Assembly: GCF_902774605.1 (NCBI RefSeq)
Contig: NZ_CACYJE010000002.1
Coordinates: 1-64,000, forward strand
Reading direction: 5' to 3'
Length of the DNA stretch: 64,000 bases
Origin: an uncultured Methanobrevibacter sp.
Lineage (GTDB): Archaea > Methanobacteriota > Methanobacteria > Methanobacteriales > Methanobacteriaceae
Position 1 is the stretch's first letter. Every line of letters begins with the position of its first letter. Positions 18,631-27,431 of this stretch are shown here, in pieces. A program made the translations under genes and the position numbers. Below the pieces are notes generated by a model, which was given only the letters and a program-made list of their open reading frames with translations, made no database searches and was not told the origin of the DNA.

Positions 18631-18702
18631 GAAATCACCTATTAAAATAATTTTTATTTTAAACTATTAATAAGATTTACTAATAACAATTGTTTTAAAA
18701 AA

Positions 18703-19431
18703 TTAAAAATTAGAAATATCAAAATCCAAATTCCCTGAAATAACTGAACGGGCTATTGAAAAACCATCAACTCCGGTTTCAATCATCTTTTCAAGATTTG
18801 ACCGTGAGTTCACTGAGTTATTTCCAATAACCTTAATATTAACATTATTGCATATTTCAGTCAAAAGTTCCCAATCTGCATCAGCGCCCTTTTTCATTGC
18901 ATCAATGTGCAAATAATCCGCACCTGCATCTTCAATCAATGATGCAGTTTTCAGAGTGTCAATCCCCTCTACATTTGCACGAATCTTCACTGAAACCTCG
19001 CTTTCAACATTGTCAACAACTTGAGAAATGAAATCAGATAAATCATCACGATTCAACATTTCCTGACCGCAGCCAATAGCTAAAATCTCTTCTTGGCGAC
19101 AATGACAATTAATTTCTACAATATCCAAATTTGGAATATTCCCCACTTCAACAATCGGCTGTGGAGTTGTTGCACGCACATTGGCGGAAACTTTTACATC
19201 ATCATGAAGATTCTTAATTGAGTTAACCTCATCTTCAATATGGGTGAAAATCTCATTTACGGGGAAATCAAATTCCTTTCTTCCCCTTTCAATGATTTTC
19301 CGGCTTGCATCGATTGTAGGCTGGTCCAGACTGTACCCACCTAAAGTAGCTACATTAAAACCATATGGAATAACTTTATTCAGGAAACTGGCATCGGTTA
19401 TTCCGGCCATCGGTGCAACTACCTTATACAT
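18703..19431 (-). CDS. MJ0144-family TIM-barrel protein, dihydrouridine-synthase-like
   Basis: A 242-residue TIM barrel related to FMN-dependent dihydrouridine synthases. The N terminus VVAPMAGITDASF resembles the flavin-binding start of Dus proteins, INCHCRQEE contains Cys where Dus has its active-site cysteine, and VKIRANVEG and NNSVNSR resemble phosphate-binding strands. It lacks the tRNA-binding C-terminal domain, so it probably does not modify tRNA. Its homologue MJ0144 is adjacent to GTP cyclohydrolase III (MJ0145) in Methanocaldococcus, as here, suggesting a conserved link to flavin or deazaflavin metabolism. It starts 12 bp after arfA. The function is open. Confidence 0.75.
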   Translation of the reverse strand: MYKVVAPMAGITDASFLNKVIPYGFNVATLGGYSLDQPTIDASRKIIERGRKEFDFPVNEIFTHIEDEVNSIKNLHDDVKVSANVRATTPQPIVEVGNIPNLDIVEINCHCRQEEILAIGCGQEMLNRDDLSDFISQVVDNVESEVSVKIRANVEGIDTLKTASLIEDAGADYLHIDAMKKGADADWELLTEICNNVNIKVIGNNSVNSRSNLEKMIETGVDGFSIARSVISGNLDFDISNF

Positions 19432-19443
19432 AGTATTTTATCC

Positions 19444-20205
19444 TCAGTATTCTTTTTCAATTACCCATGTCCACATTTCATTGTTGTGTGCACGGATTTC
19501 CTCAAGGCCAATATCTGCCATATAAGCTGCATCTTCAGCGTTTTTGCCTCTGCCGATACCTGCTTTAAGTTTAATGCCTATTTCCTCATCGATTTCAACC
19601 ATGATTTCCTCGATTTCCTTTTCGCTTAGGCCATTGCATGGTGACATGAAATTGTCTCCCCCGATGAAGAACAGCAATGCTCCCTTCTTGATCAGTTTGG
19701 TCATCAGATAATGTTGAGCCTTATTGACCATGAAACTGGTGTCGAATGCTGATTCAATGTCAGTTAATGTTTCAGTCACACTGTTAATGTCAATGTGAGC
19801 TGCCTGAACATAACTGTCCTCTTCTGAAACCAAACTGTCGATAGCTAAAATTTCTTTCCTCTCGCCGGATTGTGCACTTCCTGCCTTTTGAAGAGCAATG
19901 GTAGCTAATCTTTGTGCTTCATGAGGAGTTTCAGCCGCTCCCACACCCATACTTACGGTTATAGGATACCTGTTTCTGATTGACCTTTGAATTCTTAAAT
20001 GGTCTTCCTCATTCAAACCATTGGAAATGGCAAGCAGATTATCAAATCTGGTGAAGAAAACTAATCCTTTTTTATTTCCAAAATGATTATTCAAATCAGC
20101 AAATAAGCTTGCTTGAAGCATTTGTAAGTCAGATTCGGTTCTAGGTCTTGGAGTAACTGTCCAAGGACCGTAATTGTCAATTTGTATTAATGTCATTTGT
20201 ATCAT
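19444..20205 (-). CDS. arfA: GTP cyclohydrolase III
   Basis: The archaeal GTP cyclohydrolase III (253 aa) converts GTP to the formamidopyrimidine FAPy-GMP, the first step toward riboflavin and the deazaflavin part of F420. The start [19 protein letters not shown] matches the Methanocaldococcus enzyme closely. Two GGDEF-like halves are visible ([10 protein letters not shown] and [10 protein letters not shown], each with acidic metal ligands). ATG 20205 is chosen because AGAGGCG lies nine bases upstream and the N terminus aligns with the family; ATGs at 20226 and 20238 would overlap the cofD end. It lies directly after cofD. Confidence 0.93.
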   Translation of the reverse strand: MIQMTLIQIDNYGPWTVTPRPRTESDLQMLQASLFADLNNHFGNKKGLVFFTRFDNLLAISNGLNEEDHLRIQRSIRNRYPITVSMGVGAAETPHEAQRLATIALQKAGSAQSGERKEILAIDSLVSEEDSYVQAAHIDINSVTETLTDIESAFDTSFMVNKAQHYLMTKLIKKGALLFFIGGDNFMSPCNGLSEKEIEEIMVEIDEEIGIKLKAGIGRGKNAEDAAYMADIGLEEIRAHNNEMWTWVIEKEY

Positions 20206-20225
20206 ATGATATTCGCCTCTTTCCA

Positions 20226-21074
20226 TTAAGGAATACAATCTATAATTATCTGTGCTAAATTTTTCTTAGCATCTAAACTATTCATTATTGTATTTGTAAT
20301 TGTTACCTTATTAACTATTTGCTTTAATTGCGAATTTAAACTTGAATCTTTATCATCAATTACTATATTATCTAAAAAATCTTTGTACAATTGTGCAACA
20401 CCAACTGATGAAACTTCAACATTCAATGCCTCCATGAACTTGCTGGCAGGACCGGAAACAGCATTGGAACCGATGATTGGAGAAACTGCAACAACATAAG
20501 TGTCTTTAAGCGCTTCACGAACTCCTTCAAGGGAGAGTATCGGTGAAATTGAAGTGATAGGATTGGATGGGCCAATGATGACTGCACGGGAATTCCGGAT
20601 TGTTTCAATTATCCCCTCTGTCGGGCTCACTTTTGAAAACTTGACATCAAGCACCTTAGGTTGGGACTGATGCTTGATTAGAAAGTCATGAAACTCCAAC
20701 TCCCCAATGTCAGTGACTATCTTAATGTCTGAATACTCCTCGCTCATAGGAATGACCTTGGATTCAATCCCCATATTCTTGGCCTGGATTTCACATGCCC
20801 TTTTAAGTCCATGCCTCTCCATCAGCTGAGTCTTTTGAATCTTTGTGGCACGGTCAATGTCTCCAATCCTGAGCAGTTCCGGACATCCTATTTCCTCAAG
20901 GCGCTCATGGGTGATGAATGTGTCATCCTTAACCCCATACCACAACTCATCATTGATCATGTCAGCCATAGTGTACAATACAGTGTCAATGTCAGCGGAG
21001 ACGTAAACGCCGGAGAAGTAATCATTTTCCAATGATTTTGGAGTACCCGTTCCTCCAGATAATACTGTAATCAT
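20226..21074 (-). CDS. cofD: 2-phospho-L-lactate transferase (F420 biosynthesis)
   Basis: CofD joins a phospholactyl-type unit to the deazaflavin FO, giving F420-0 (or its dehydro form). The product has 282 residues and starts with [12 protein letters not shown], the nucleotide-phosphate loop of the family. [14 protein letters not shown] and [14 protein letters not shown] are further conserved blocks around the active site. ATG 21074 is preferred to GTG 21083, because GAGTGAT then lies upstream as a ribosome binding site. The nine-base spacing after cofE implies one mRNA. Confidence 0.95.
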   Translation of the reverse strand: MITVLSGGTGTPKSLENDYFSGVYVSADIDTVLYTMADMINDELWYGVKDDTFITHERLEEIGCPELLRIGDIDRATKIQKTQLMERHGLKRACEIQAKNMGIESKVIPMSEEYSDIKIVTDIGELEFHDFLIKHQSQPKVLDVKFSKVSPTEGIIETIRNSRAVIIGPSNPITSISPILSLEGVREALKDTYVVAVSPIIGSNAVSGPASKFMEALNVEVSSVGVAQLYKDFLDNIVIDDKDSSLNSQLKQIVNKVTITNTIMNSLDAKKNLAQIIIDCIP

Positions 21075-21083
21075 ATGAATCAC

Positions 21084-21848
21084 TCATTTTCTAAATACAT
21101 CAGCAGTCTTCGGCATCAAGACTGACTTGATGTTAGAGTCAACATTCCTTAAAGTGTCGAAGCTGTCGAATCCCCTTACAACAACAACCGGAAGGCCCTC
21201 ATCAGCCTGGCCCATGATAAGAGACGCAGCAGCTGACAATTCATCGCATGTTGCAATTTCAGTTGTTTCCAATTCACGGCCGTACAAGTCCTTCTCCCCG
21301 ACACGCCTCCATATAGGGGAGATTCCGGAACATCCTATGGCAGTTCCTATTGCGCCGAACCTGAATGCTCTTCCCTGAGTGTCTGTGATTATGACTGCAA
21401 TCTCCTCATCAAATTCACCTTCCAAGAATTCGCGAATTTCAGCAGCGGATTTATCCGCATCCCTTGGCATAGGTGTTGCAAGACCGTCACCAACATTGGA
21501 CTCGTCAATTCCTGCATTGGCACAGACAAAACCATGCTTGGTTTCGGTGATTATGAAATTAGGCCCCACGCGAACGACCTCATTCGATTCGTCCAGTATC
21601 GCCTGAACCAGCTTAGGGTCCTTTCCGGACTTTTCAGCCAATTCAATTGCCTGATCGGAAGGTGTCAATTCCTCAAGTTCAATGAAATTCTCCTCGCTTT
21701 TGGAGATTAAAGTCTCAGCAATTAGTATGATGTCTCCATGATGAAGACCACAACCCTGCTTCTCAATAGCTTCCTTGATAATCAGTGAAATATCACTATT
21801 ACCGTCAATAATTGGAATATCCTCTAAACCAAATAATTCAATACTCAT
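21084..21848 (-). CDS. cofE: Coenzyme F420-0:L-glutamate ligase
   Basis: CofE uses GTP to add the gamma-linked glutamates of the F420 tail; F420 is the hydride carrier of methanogenesis. The 254-residue product shows [49 protein letters not shown] and [10 protein letters not shown], blocks characteristic of the family, with acidic metal ligands. ATG 21848 follows GATGATT. It lies between purO and cofD on one strand with short gaps. Confidence 0.95.
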   Translation of the reverse strand: MSIELFGLEDIPIIDGNSDISLIIKEAIEKQGCGLHHGDIILIAETLISKSEENFIELEELTPSDQAIELAEKSGKDPKLVQAILDESNEVVRVGPNFIITETKHGFVCANAGIDESNVGDGLATPMPRDADKSAAEIREFLEGEFDEEIAVIITDTQGRAFRFGAIGTAIGCSGISPIWRRVGEKDLYGRELETTEIATCDELSAAASLIMGQADEGLPVVVVRGFDSFDTLRNVDSNIKSVLMPKTADVFRK

Positions 21849-21884
21849 AATAATCATCTGAAAAAATACTAAAAAAAAGAAAAA

Positions 21885-22511
21885 TTATGGATTATAGACA
21901 TCTATGGTCCATTCTCCATCAAAAACAGCAGCACAAGAAGTCACTGGTTTTTCATAATTTGCAAAAACACCCTCATCGAAAATATATTTTGCTGCCTCGG
22001 TGGATGTTTTAGCCTCGAAATCAACCTTGTCATGCACTTGGCTTCCATAAGTTGAAATGAATACCGCGTCGCCGAAAGGCACCTGCTCAACCAGCAGTTT
22101 CTTATCGTTGGCGATGCCGACATAACAGCCGTATTCCTCTTTCTTATTAGTTGATGTTACCACAGCCGCAATCCTTGGAGTGTTGTAATCGTCTTTCTCA
22201 TAATCCATGGTCAGCAATGAATAGGCAATTGCGTCCTTGATATTCATTCCCAATGCGATTTTATCTGCAATAACGTCAGTATGAGAACCGTTGGATACAA
22301 TAGCCATATCCCTTACGATACGGATACTGTTATATGTAATATAAGTGTTCTCATAAATATCCTTTTCAAAACCTTCCTTAGGCACTACAGCTGCACGGTT
22401 ATCGAATTTCAAACATCTCCTATTTGGAAATGACCTACTTGATACCCTGTAAGCCACGAAAGGTTTACCATCACAATTCATCCCAGTCGATAAAATTCTC
22501 CCTGTATACAT
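21885..22511 (-). CDS. purO: IMP cyclohydrolase, archaeal PurO
   Basis: PurO closes the purine ring, converting FAICAR to IMP, and is the archaeal replacement for the bacterial PurH cyclohydrolase. The N terminus [10 protein letters not shown] followed by [14 protein letters not shown] matches the family, as do the central YNSIRI and IVSNGSHTD segments. The 208-residue length is normal. Three ATGs are consecutive (22517, 22514, 22511); the last has the best spacing from GAGGG. IMP leads to GTP, the precursor used by arfA in the same gene run. Confidence 0.93.
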   Translation of the reverse strand: MYTGRILSTGMNCDGKPFVAYRVSSRSFPNRRCLKFDNRAAVVPKEGFEKDIYENTYITYNSIRIVRDMAIVSNGSHTDVIADKIALGMNIKDAIAYSLLTMDYEKDDYNTPRIAAVVTSTNKKEEYGCYVGIANDKKLLVEQVPFGDAVFISTYGSQVHDKVDFEAKTSTEAAKYIFDEGVFANYEKPVTSCAAVFDGEWTIDVYNP

Positions 22512-22528
22512 CATCATCCCTCAATATT

Positions 22529-22942
22529 CTAAACTTCTGGACGTTGGACAGCTTGATCTACAGAAATTCCTGGAGGTGTTTGAATTACAATTTCACCAGG
22601 CTTGATAGTAACTTGTCCTTCATCAATAACTCTTGCTTGAACGCCCACGGCACTGCCGGCTATCGAGTCTGACCTGTCCTGACCGTTGACGGTAACCTTA
22701 TGCAGGTTGGCAACAGGCATGACATAATATTCCTGGTCCCCGGAAACATCAGTGACATTCGGTTTTCCGCTGCCCTGGTCAACATCTTCCGCAGTGTCCG
22801 CTTGGACATCAGTAGCTGAAAAGTTACTTGTCACAACTAAAAAGATCATTATAGTGAATAGGATATCAATGAAAGGAACCAGATTGATACTTGGTTTTTG
22901 GTCTAAAAACTTCTTCTTATGTTTTTTGACATCAATCGCCAT
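22529..22942 (-). CDS. exbD: ExbD/TolR-family biopolymer transport protein
   Basis: A 137-residue protein with a cytoplasmic basic N terminus, one membrane helix (about 20-39) and a small extracytoplasmic domain. The helix contains the proton-carrying Asp26 in VPFIDILFT, typical of ExbD, TolR and MotB-like proteins. It partners ExbB, encoded 8 bp upstream. The archaeon has no outer membrane or TonB receptors, so the force-driven target is unknown; wall or surface-related functions are possible. The extracytoplasmic part reads like the C-terminal alpha/beta fold of ExbD. Confidence 0.85.
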   Translation of the reverse strand: MAIDVKKHKKKFLDQKPSINLVPFIDILFTIMIFLVVTSNFSATDVQADTAEDVDQGSGKPNVTDVSGDQEYYVMPVANLHKVTVNGQDRSDSIAGSAVGVQARVIDEGQVTIKPGEIVIQTPPGISVDQAVQRPEV

Positions 22943-22950
22943 CTAATCAC

Positions 22951-23790
22951 CTATTGTTTCAGTTTGCTTTCAGTAATTTCAGCATTAACATTACATTTCT
23001 CTAAAATAATATTCGCTATACTCTTATCCAACATGCTCGGCTTGAACGAAACCTTGATGTTGGCGTACGGATCGGAAATCAGCCTTGTGTTGACGACTCC
23101 CTCAGCCTCCTGGAGCGCTTCAAGGGCGCACTCCACATTGGAGTCGACCCTGACCTTAACCACTGCATAACCCCAGTTGGTCATTTTTGTGGCAAGCTCA
23201 ATCTTGTCCATTTCAGCCTCGATGAGTCCTTGAATATAAGTGTACAATGGCAATAATACGATAGCGACCAAAAGACCCATGATTGTTGTGGTCAATGCAA
23301 CATAGATACCTTCAGCCATTGCGGCGGTATCCGGATGAACACCTAATGACTTGAAAGTCATCCAGATACCGATAACTGTACCGATCAAACCTAAGAACGG
23401 AGCAAGTTCGGTGAGTGTCTTGATGGTGCTTAATCCTTTAGTCATCTTTGCCATCTCAACAATGAAAATCTGCTCCATACTTTCCTCAACCTCGGTCTTG
23501 TTCTTATAACCAATCTTTAAGGTTTCTGAAATAATTCTAGAAATAGGATTTTTAAAACCGTTGATTTGTTTTAAAGCCTCAACAGCACCGCCCCTTTCCA
23601 TAGAAGCGGTGACAATACCGAATATTTCGGTTGTGTCAACTCTACTAATTTTTCTAAGATATGCTATTTTTCTCAATGCGATAATGAGCCCATAAATACC
23701 AACGAAAAGAATTATGTAAGTGATAATTCCCCCCTGAGTAAAAATATCCATTATCCCATTAAAAATAGGCGTAATATACTCAATAATCAT
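22951..23790 (-). CDS. exbB: MotA/TolQ/ExbB proton-channel family protein
   Basis: A 279-residue membrane protein. A hydrophobic segment near residues 20-38 is followed by a cytoplasmic loop and two helices (about 128-150 and 170-195) with LAPFLGLIGTVIGIWMTF and IYVALTTTIMGLLVAI, the signature of ExbB/TolQ channel helices. With ExbD it would form a proton-driven stator. The C-terminal ~70 residues (WGYAVVKVRVDSNVECALEA) are an extra soluble domain longer than in bacterial ExbB. GAGG lies before the ATG. It is the first gene of the run continuing through purO and the F420 genes. Confidence 0.87.
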   Translation of the reverse strand: MIIEYITPIFNGIMDIFTQGGIITYIILFVGIYGLIIALRKIAYLRKISRVDTTEIFGIVTASMERGGAVEALKQINGFKNPISRIISETLKIGYKNKTEVEESMEQIFIVEMAKMTKGLSTIKTLTELAPFLGLIGTVIGIWMTFKSLGVHPDTAAMAEGIYVALTTTIMGLLVAIVLLPLYTYIQGLIEAEMDKIELATKMTNWGYAVVKVRVDSNVECALEALQEAEGVVNTRLISDPYANIKVSFKPSMLDKSIANIILEKCNVNAEITESKLKQ

Positions 23791-23882
23791 TTTTATCCTC
23801 TTAAAGTATTATCTTGAAAATCATTTATAAGTATACTTATATTAATTCATATACTTAAAATTAATCAAAAAAAAGTTGCGGA

Positions 23883-24497
23883 TTACTTCATTTTAGCCAC
23901 GGTATTCCATGACCTTCTCACAAAGTCCGGCATTTCATCATAGGTATAGTTGGTTAGGAATTTCTTGGTGGTCGGGTCTGAAGGATAACCTGAGCCTATT
24001 CCTCCCTGCTTGATGAATTCCTTATTGATTTCAGCAATATGGGCATCCCTTTCAGCCTTAGCGATAATGGATGCGGCGCTTACCTGAATGTAATTGTCAT
24101 CGGCCTTGTGCTCTGCAATAATGTCGAATCCTGTGTCATTGTGCAGATTGTTCTGGAACCTTTCGGCCTTAACATCCACGGCATCGACAATTGCCTTTTC
24201 AGGTTTTAATCTTAAAATAAGTTCCTCCATGGCATTTTTTTCTATTTCATTGAGATTAATGCCATCCGCCCTCATCTCATCAATCTCGCGAGCGGAAATA
24301 ACTATCATATCATATTCAAACATTTTCCTTAACTTGCGTGACAGTATTGTGCGGCGATGGGGAGCTAATCTTTTGGAATCCTTAACGCCCATTCTTTCAA
24401 GAACCTTCTCCATCTTTTCGGGAACAATTACTCCAGCAACAACCAGCGGTCCCAAAACAGAACCTCTGCCCGCTTCATCAACGCCTAAAATATCCAT
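23883..24497 (-). CDS. rnhB: Ribonuclease HII
   Basis: Cleaves the RNA strand of RNA-DNA hybrids and removes ribonucleotides misplaced in DNA. The 204-residue product starts with ILGVDEAGRGSVLGPLV, containing the first catalytic Asp and Glu. KEKAI-like VDAVD supplies the next Asp and HKADDNYIQVSAASIIAKAERD the last one, together with the conserved serine-rich loop. GSGYPSDPTT is the usual C-terminal block. ATG 24497 is chosen over TTG 24506. It lies 45 bp after mreB on the same strand and may be cotranscribed. Confidence 0.95.
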   Translation of the reverse strand: MDILGVDEAGRGSVLGPLVVAGVIVPEKMEKVLERMGVKDSKRLAPHRRTILSRKLRKMFEYDMIVISAREIDEMRADGINLNEIEKNAMEELILRLKPEKAIVDAVDVKAERFQNNLHNDTGFDIIAEHKADDNYIQVSAASIIAKAERDAHIAEINKEFIKQGGIGSGYPSDPTTKKFLTNYTYDEMPDFVRRSWNTVAKMK

Positions 24498-24541
24498 AGC
24501 AATCAAAAGAAAAATAAAAAAAGAAGTGAAATAAAATGAAT

Positions 24542-25615
24542 TTATTTCATAGCTCTTAAACGAACTTCAGGTTCTAACGCTAAAGGTTCAGCAGCAACGA
24601 TTGCGGTACCTTTTGCAACAACGGTCATAGGGTCTTCTGAAATTGTGATTGGTATACCAATCTCATCGAAAATCCTTTCTTTTAATCCACGGAGTCTGGA
24701 ACTTCCTCCAACAGCAACTGCATTATTGTAAACTCCCATCATCAATTCAGGAGATAATCTTTCAAGAATCACATTCAAGCCGTCAACAATTTGCTGCATG
24801 TATGGCTCCACCGCATCTGCAACGAGCATTGAATCGATGACCACTTTCTTTGGCCTGTTGGTTTCTAGAGATTTACCGATTATTTCAACACTTAAGTTTT
24901 CAAGCTGTTCGGAACAGTGAACCATTCCGACTTCGATTTTAGCAGATTCCGCATCATGAATACCAATAGCTACATCGTATTTTTCTGCAACGATTTCCAC
25001 AATCTTATTATCAATGTCGTCTCCACCACATCTAACGGTTTCAATATCATTAATACCTCCAAGGGAAATGATCACAATATCAGTTGAACCAGCACCGATA
25101 TCCACAACCATAGTACCATTAGGTTCTGCAATAGGCAATCCTGCACCGATTGCAGCGGCTAATCCTTCACTGATCACTAAAATGTTTTGTGCACCGGCTT
25201 TCCTTCCTATCTCTTCAGCAGCATTCTTTTCCACTTCAGATGCATCACCAGGAATACCGATAACGATTCTTCCTACGGTTTCACCTTCATTTATGCCTAT
25301 CTGCATGGCCTTTATCAATAATGCCTGTGCTTGCACAACATTTTCAATAACACCCTTCTTCAAAGGCCTTACTGCAAGAATATCTTCAGGAGTCCTTCCC
25401 AACATCTTTTTAGCTTCTTCCCCAACAGCCAATACTTCTGAAGGGTCATCTTTCTTAACTGCAACAACTGATGGAATTTGATATAAATCGAATTTGTCAC
25501 CAGACGGCTTTGCAATTACAGTGTTTAAAGTTCCTAAATCAATTCCTAAACTATTACTAATAACTTTAGTGTCTTCAGTTACTGGTACTTCCTCATCCTT
25601 TCCAAAAATATTCAT
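24542..25615 (-). CDS. mreB: MreB-like actin-family ATPase
   Basis: A 357-residue actin/Hsp70-superfamily protein. Motifs in order: phosphate 1 GIDLGTLNT, connect 1 region GIPGDASEVEK, phosphate 2 VVDIGAGSTDIV, and adenosine loop AVGGSSRLRGL. MreB-like proteins occur in pseudomurein-walled methanogens (Methanobacteriales, Methanopyrus), where they are thought to organise wall growth as in rod-shaped bacteria. An N-terminal extension of about 20 residues precedes the first motif. The start is ATG 25615, two bases after the stop of the upstream unknown gene, so the two are translationally coupled. Confidence 0.88.
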   Translation of the reverse strand: MNIFGKDEEVPVTEDTKVISNSLGIDLGTLNTVIAKPSGDKFDLYQIPSVVAVKKDDPSEVLAVGEEAKKMLGRTPEDILAVRPLKKGVIENVVQAQALLIKAMQIGINEGETVGRIVIGIPGDASEVEKNAAEEIGRKAGAQNILVISEGLAAAIGAGLPIAEPNGTMVVDIGAGSTDIVIISLGGINDIETVRCGGDDIDNKIVEIVAEKYDVAIGIHDAESAKIEVGMVHCSEQLENLSVEIIGKSLETNRPKKVVIDSMLVADAVEPYMQQIVDGLNVILERLSPELMMGVYNNAVAVGGSSRLRGLKERIFDEIGIPITISEDPMTVVAKGTAIVAAEPLALEPEVRLRAMK

Positions 25616-25617
25616 GA

Positions 25618-26256
25618 TTAATCCTCCGTTACAATATCTCTAAAATCTATAACGAATATCCTATTAGATGTAGCTATACTTTGGACTTTTCCAACGTCCT
25701 CATCTTTTTCAACCGAAATTAAAATTGCAGATAATACTATTTCATTTGCATTATAAAATGGTTTTAAAGCAGACTTTATGAAATTAGGCAATTTCATCTC
25801 ATTATTTATATCAATATCTATGAACCCGGTGGTTTGAGATTCCTTGATGATTGCAAAAGACACTTTCGATTTCTCCAATACGGATACGGTATTCCTGATT
25901 ACATCATCAGGAGCAACGAGCACCATTAGGTTAGGTTCCTTTGACAAGTAATCCCTTGCAACTTGGATATATGCTCCACCCTGTTTTTGAGCAGCGTTTT
26001 TAAAGTCATTTAGAATCAAAGCGTTACCATAAAGCATGATAAAATCGAACTTTTTATCTAATTTTCCTTCTTTAAGAATTACATGCTCCCTGAACAGTAT
26101 TTTAACCTTATGATTTGATGCAATAGCCTTATATGCCATGGCATCCACCAAATCAACATTTCCTGCAACAATACACCAATCCTTCTGTATTTTATGAGAA
26201 CCGTCAGAGGTTATTCTTGCAGCTTGCCTGAGAACACGTATATTATCTTCTATCAT
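25618..26256 (-). CDS. Conserved-looking protein of unknown function coupled to mreB
   Basis: I do not recognise the 212-residue family. It has no signal peptide, membrane segment or cysteine cluster (only one Cys). The predicted secondary structure alternates strands and helices: KDWCIVAGNVDLVDAM, FDFIMLYGNALIL and PNLMVLVAPDDVI look like Rossmann-type beta-alpha units. ATG 26256 is preferred to GTG 26268 because GTGAG then acts as the ribosome binding site. Its end lies two bases from the mreB start. A role as regulator or partner of the MreB-like filament is inferred from this coupling alone. Confidence 0.6.
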   Translation of the reverse strand: MIEDNIRVLRQAARITSDGSHKIQKDWCIVAGNVDLVDAMAYKAIASNHKVKILFREHVILKEGKLDKKFDFIMLYGNALILNDFKNAAQKQGGAYIQVARDYLSKEPNLMVLVAPDDVIRNTVSVLEKSKVSFAIIKESQTTGFIDIDINNEMKLPNFIKSALKPFYNANEIVLSAILISVEKDEDVGKVQSIATSNRIFVIDFRDIVTED

Positions 26257-26666
26257 TGAACTACTCACAATATATTAATATAAGTTAATTACCCCGATAA
26301 ACAACCATTATTATTCGAAAACATTGGATTTAAAACATTTACTAGAATAATTTTACGGCAGTCTATTAAAGTCTAACAATTAATATTTATTAAAAATATT
26401 ATTATATATATTTTATCTTTTAAAGGAGTTTTTTTAAAAAAATTGAAAAAACACCACATTATAACCTTATTAAAGTAAATTACGCTTATTGAACCATAAA
26501 AATACATTAAAATCCTTTTAAAAAATTAAAAAACATTAAAATTATATTTACTAGAATACAAAATTACATGTACAACACAATAGATAAATTAAATTGATGA
26601 ATTGCAACGGAAAGCAAGATAAGATTAATAAAGAATGAAAGAAAAAGTAATACTGGAGTTAAAAAT
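26257..26666. promoter_or_regulatory. 410-bp divergent promoter region with a 13-bp direct repeat
   Basis: This very AT-rich spacer separates the mreB unit from the archaetidylserine synthase gene. It contains no credible ORF. ATTTACTAGAATA occurs at 26337-26349 and again at 26546-26558. TATATATATTTTATC near 26400-26415 is a possible TATA region. GGAGTT before 26667 is the ribosome binding site of the plus-strand gene. Confidence 0.4.
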
Positions 26667-27362
26667 ATGAGTCACATAAACACCAATATCAGGAGTTTCA
26701 TAGCAATATCAGACATCATATCACTATTGAATATGAGTTCAGGGTTCTTAGCAATAATCAGTTCAATAAACCATAACTTTGAACTGTCCGCAATCCTGAT
26801 GATAATTGCAATCATATTTGACTCAATAGATGGTTGGGTAGCACGAAAAACAAACAGGCAAGACAGTTTAGGCTTCGGGAAAAATATTGATTCATTATCG
26901 GATATAGTTTCATTCGGAGTTGCACCGGCAGCGTTCATCTGCACCTGCATTAACACCACCCCAAGCATTCTGCAAGCAATAGCAATTCTTGCCGGCCTAA
27001 TGATAGTCATCTGCGGAGTCTTAAGACTGGCCCGCTACAACGTCATAGCCGGAAAGATTGACACCAAGGATTTCATAGGATTCCCAATTCCAGGAATTTC
27101 ATTCATACTGGCAACATATTATCTGAGCGGATTGTTCAACCCATACGTCACATTGGCGCTGAGCGCCATCGTTTCGCTGCTTATGGTCAGCAACATCAGA
27201 TATCCGAAATTCGACAACATGCCACTGATCGGAATATCCGCAGTGCTGATTGTCCTGTTGATACTGCCAGTCAACATTGCAATATACAATGTGAACATTC
27301 CGGCAATTATCCTTTTGATTTTCTGTTTGTACTACCTGATAATTAATTTAATTAAAAGATAA
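26667..27362 (+). CDS. pssA: CDP-alcohol phosphatidyltransferase, probable archaetidylserine synthase
   Basis: Membrane enzyme (231 aa) with about six to seven helices that transfers an alcohol, probably serine, onto CDP-archaeol to make archaetidylserine. The family motif DG-x2-AR-x8-G-x3-D-x3-D is complete in DGWVARKTNRQDSLGFGKNI and the following DSLSD. Alternatives are archaetidylinositol or glycerol transfer, but the overall pattern and length fit PssA. GGAGTT precedes the ATG. The DUF515 and sortase genes follow on the same strand, so membrane lipid and surface assembly genes are grouped. Confidence 0.87.
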   Translation: MSHINTNIRSFIAISDIISLLNMSSGFLAIISSINHNFELSAILMIIAIIFDSIDGWVARKTNRQDSLGFGKNIDSLSDIVSFGVAPAAFICTCINTTPSILQAIAILAGLMIVICGVLRLARYNVIAGKIDTKDFIGFPIPGISFILATYYLSGLFNPYVTLALSAIVSLLMVSNIRYPKFDNMPLIGISAVLIVLLILPVNIAIYNVNIPAIILLIFCLYYLIINLIKR

Positions 27363-27431
27363 GACACACCGTACTCCTAATAATTAAATTAACCATCATT
27401 TCACACCAAAAAAATATAGGAGTAATCTAAA

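Noticed and set aside
26400-26470. Possible small RNA in the AT-rich spacer before pssA
   Set aside because: No stable stem, box motif or terminator beyond simple A/T runs.
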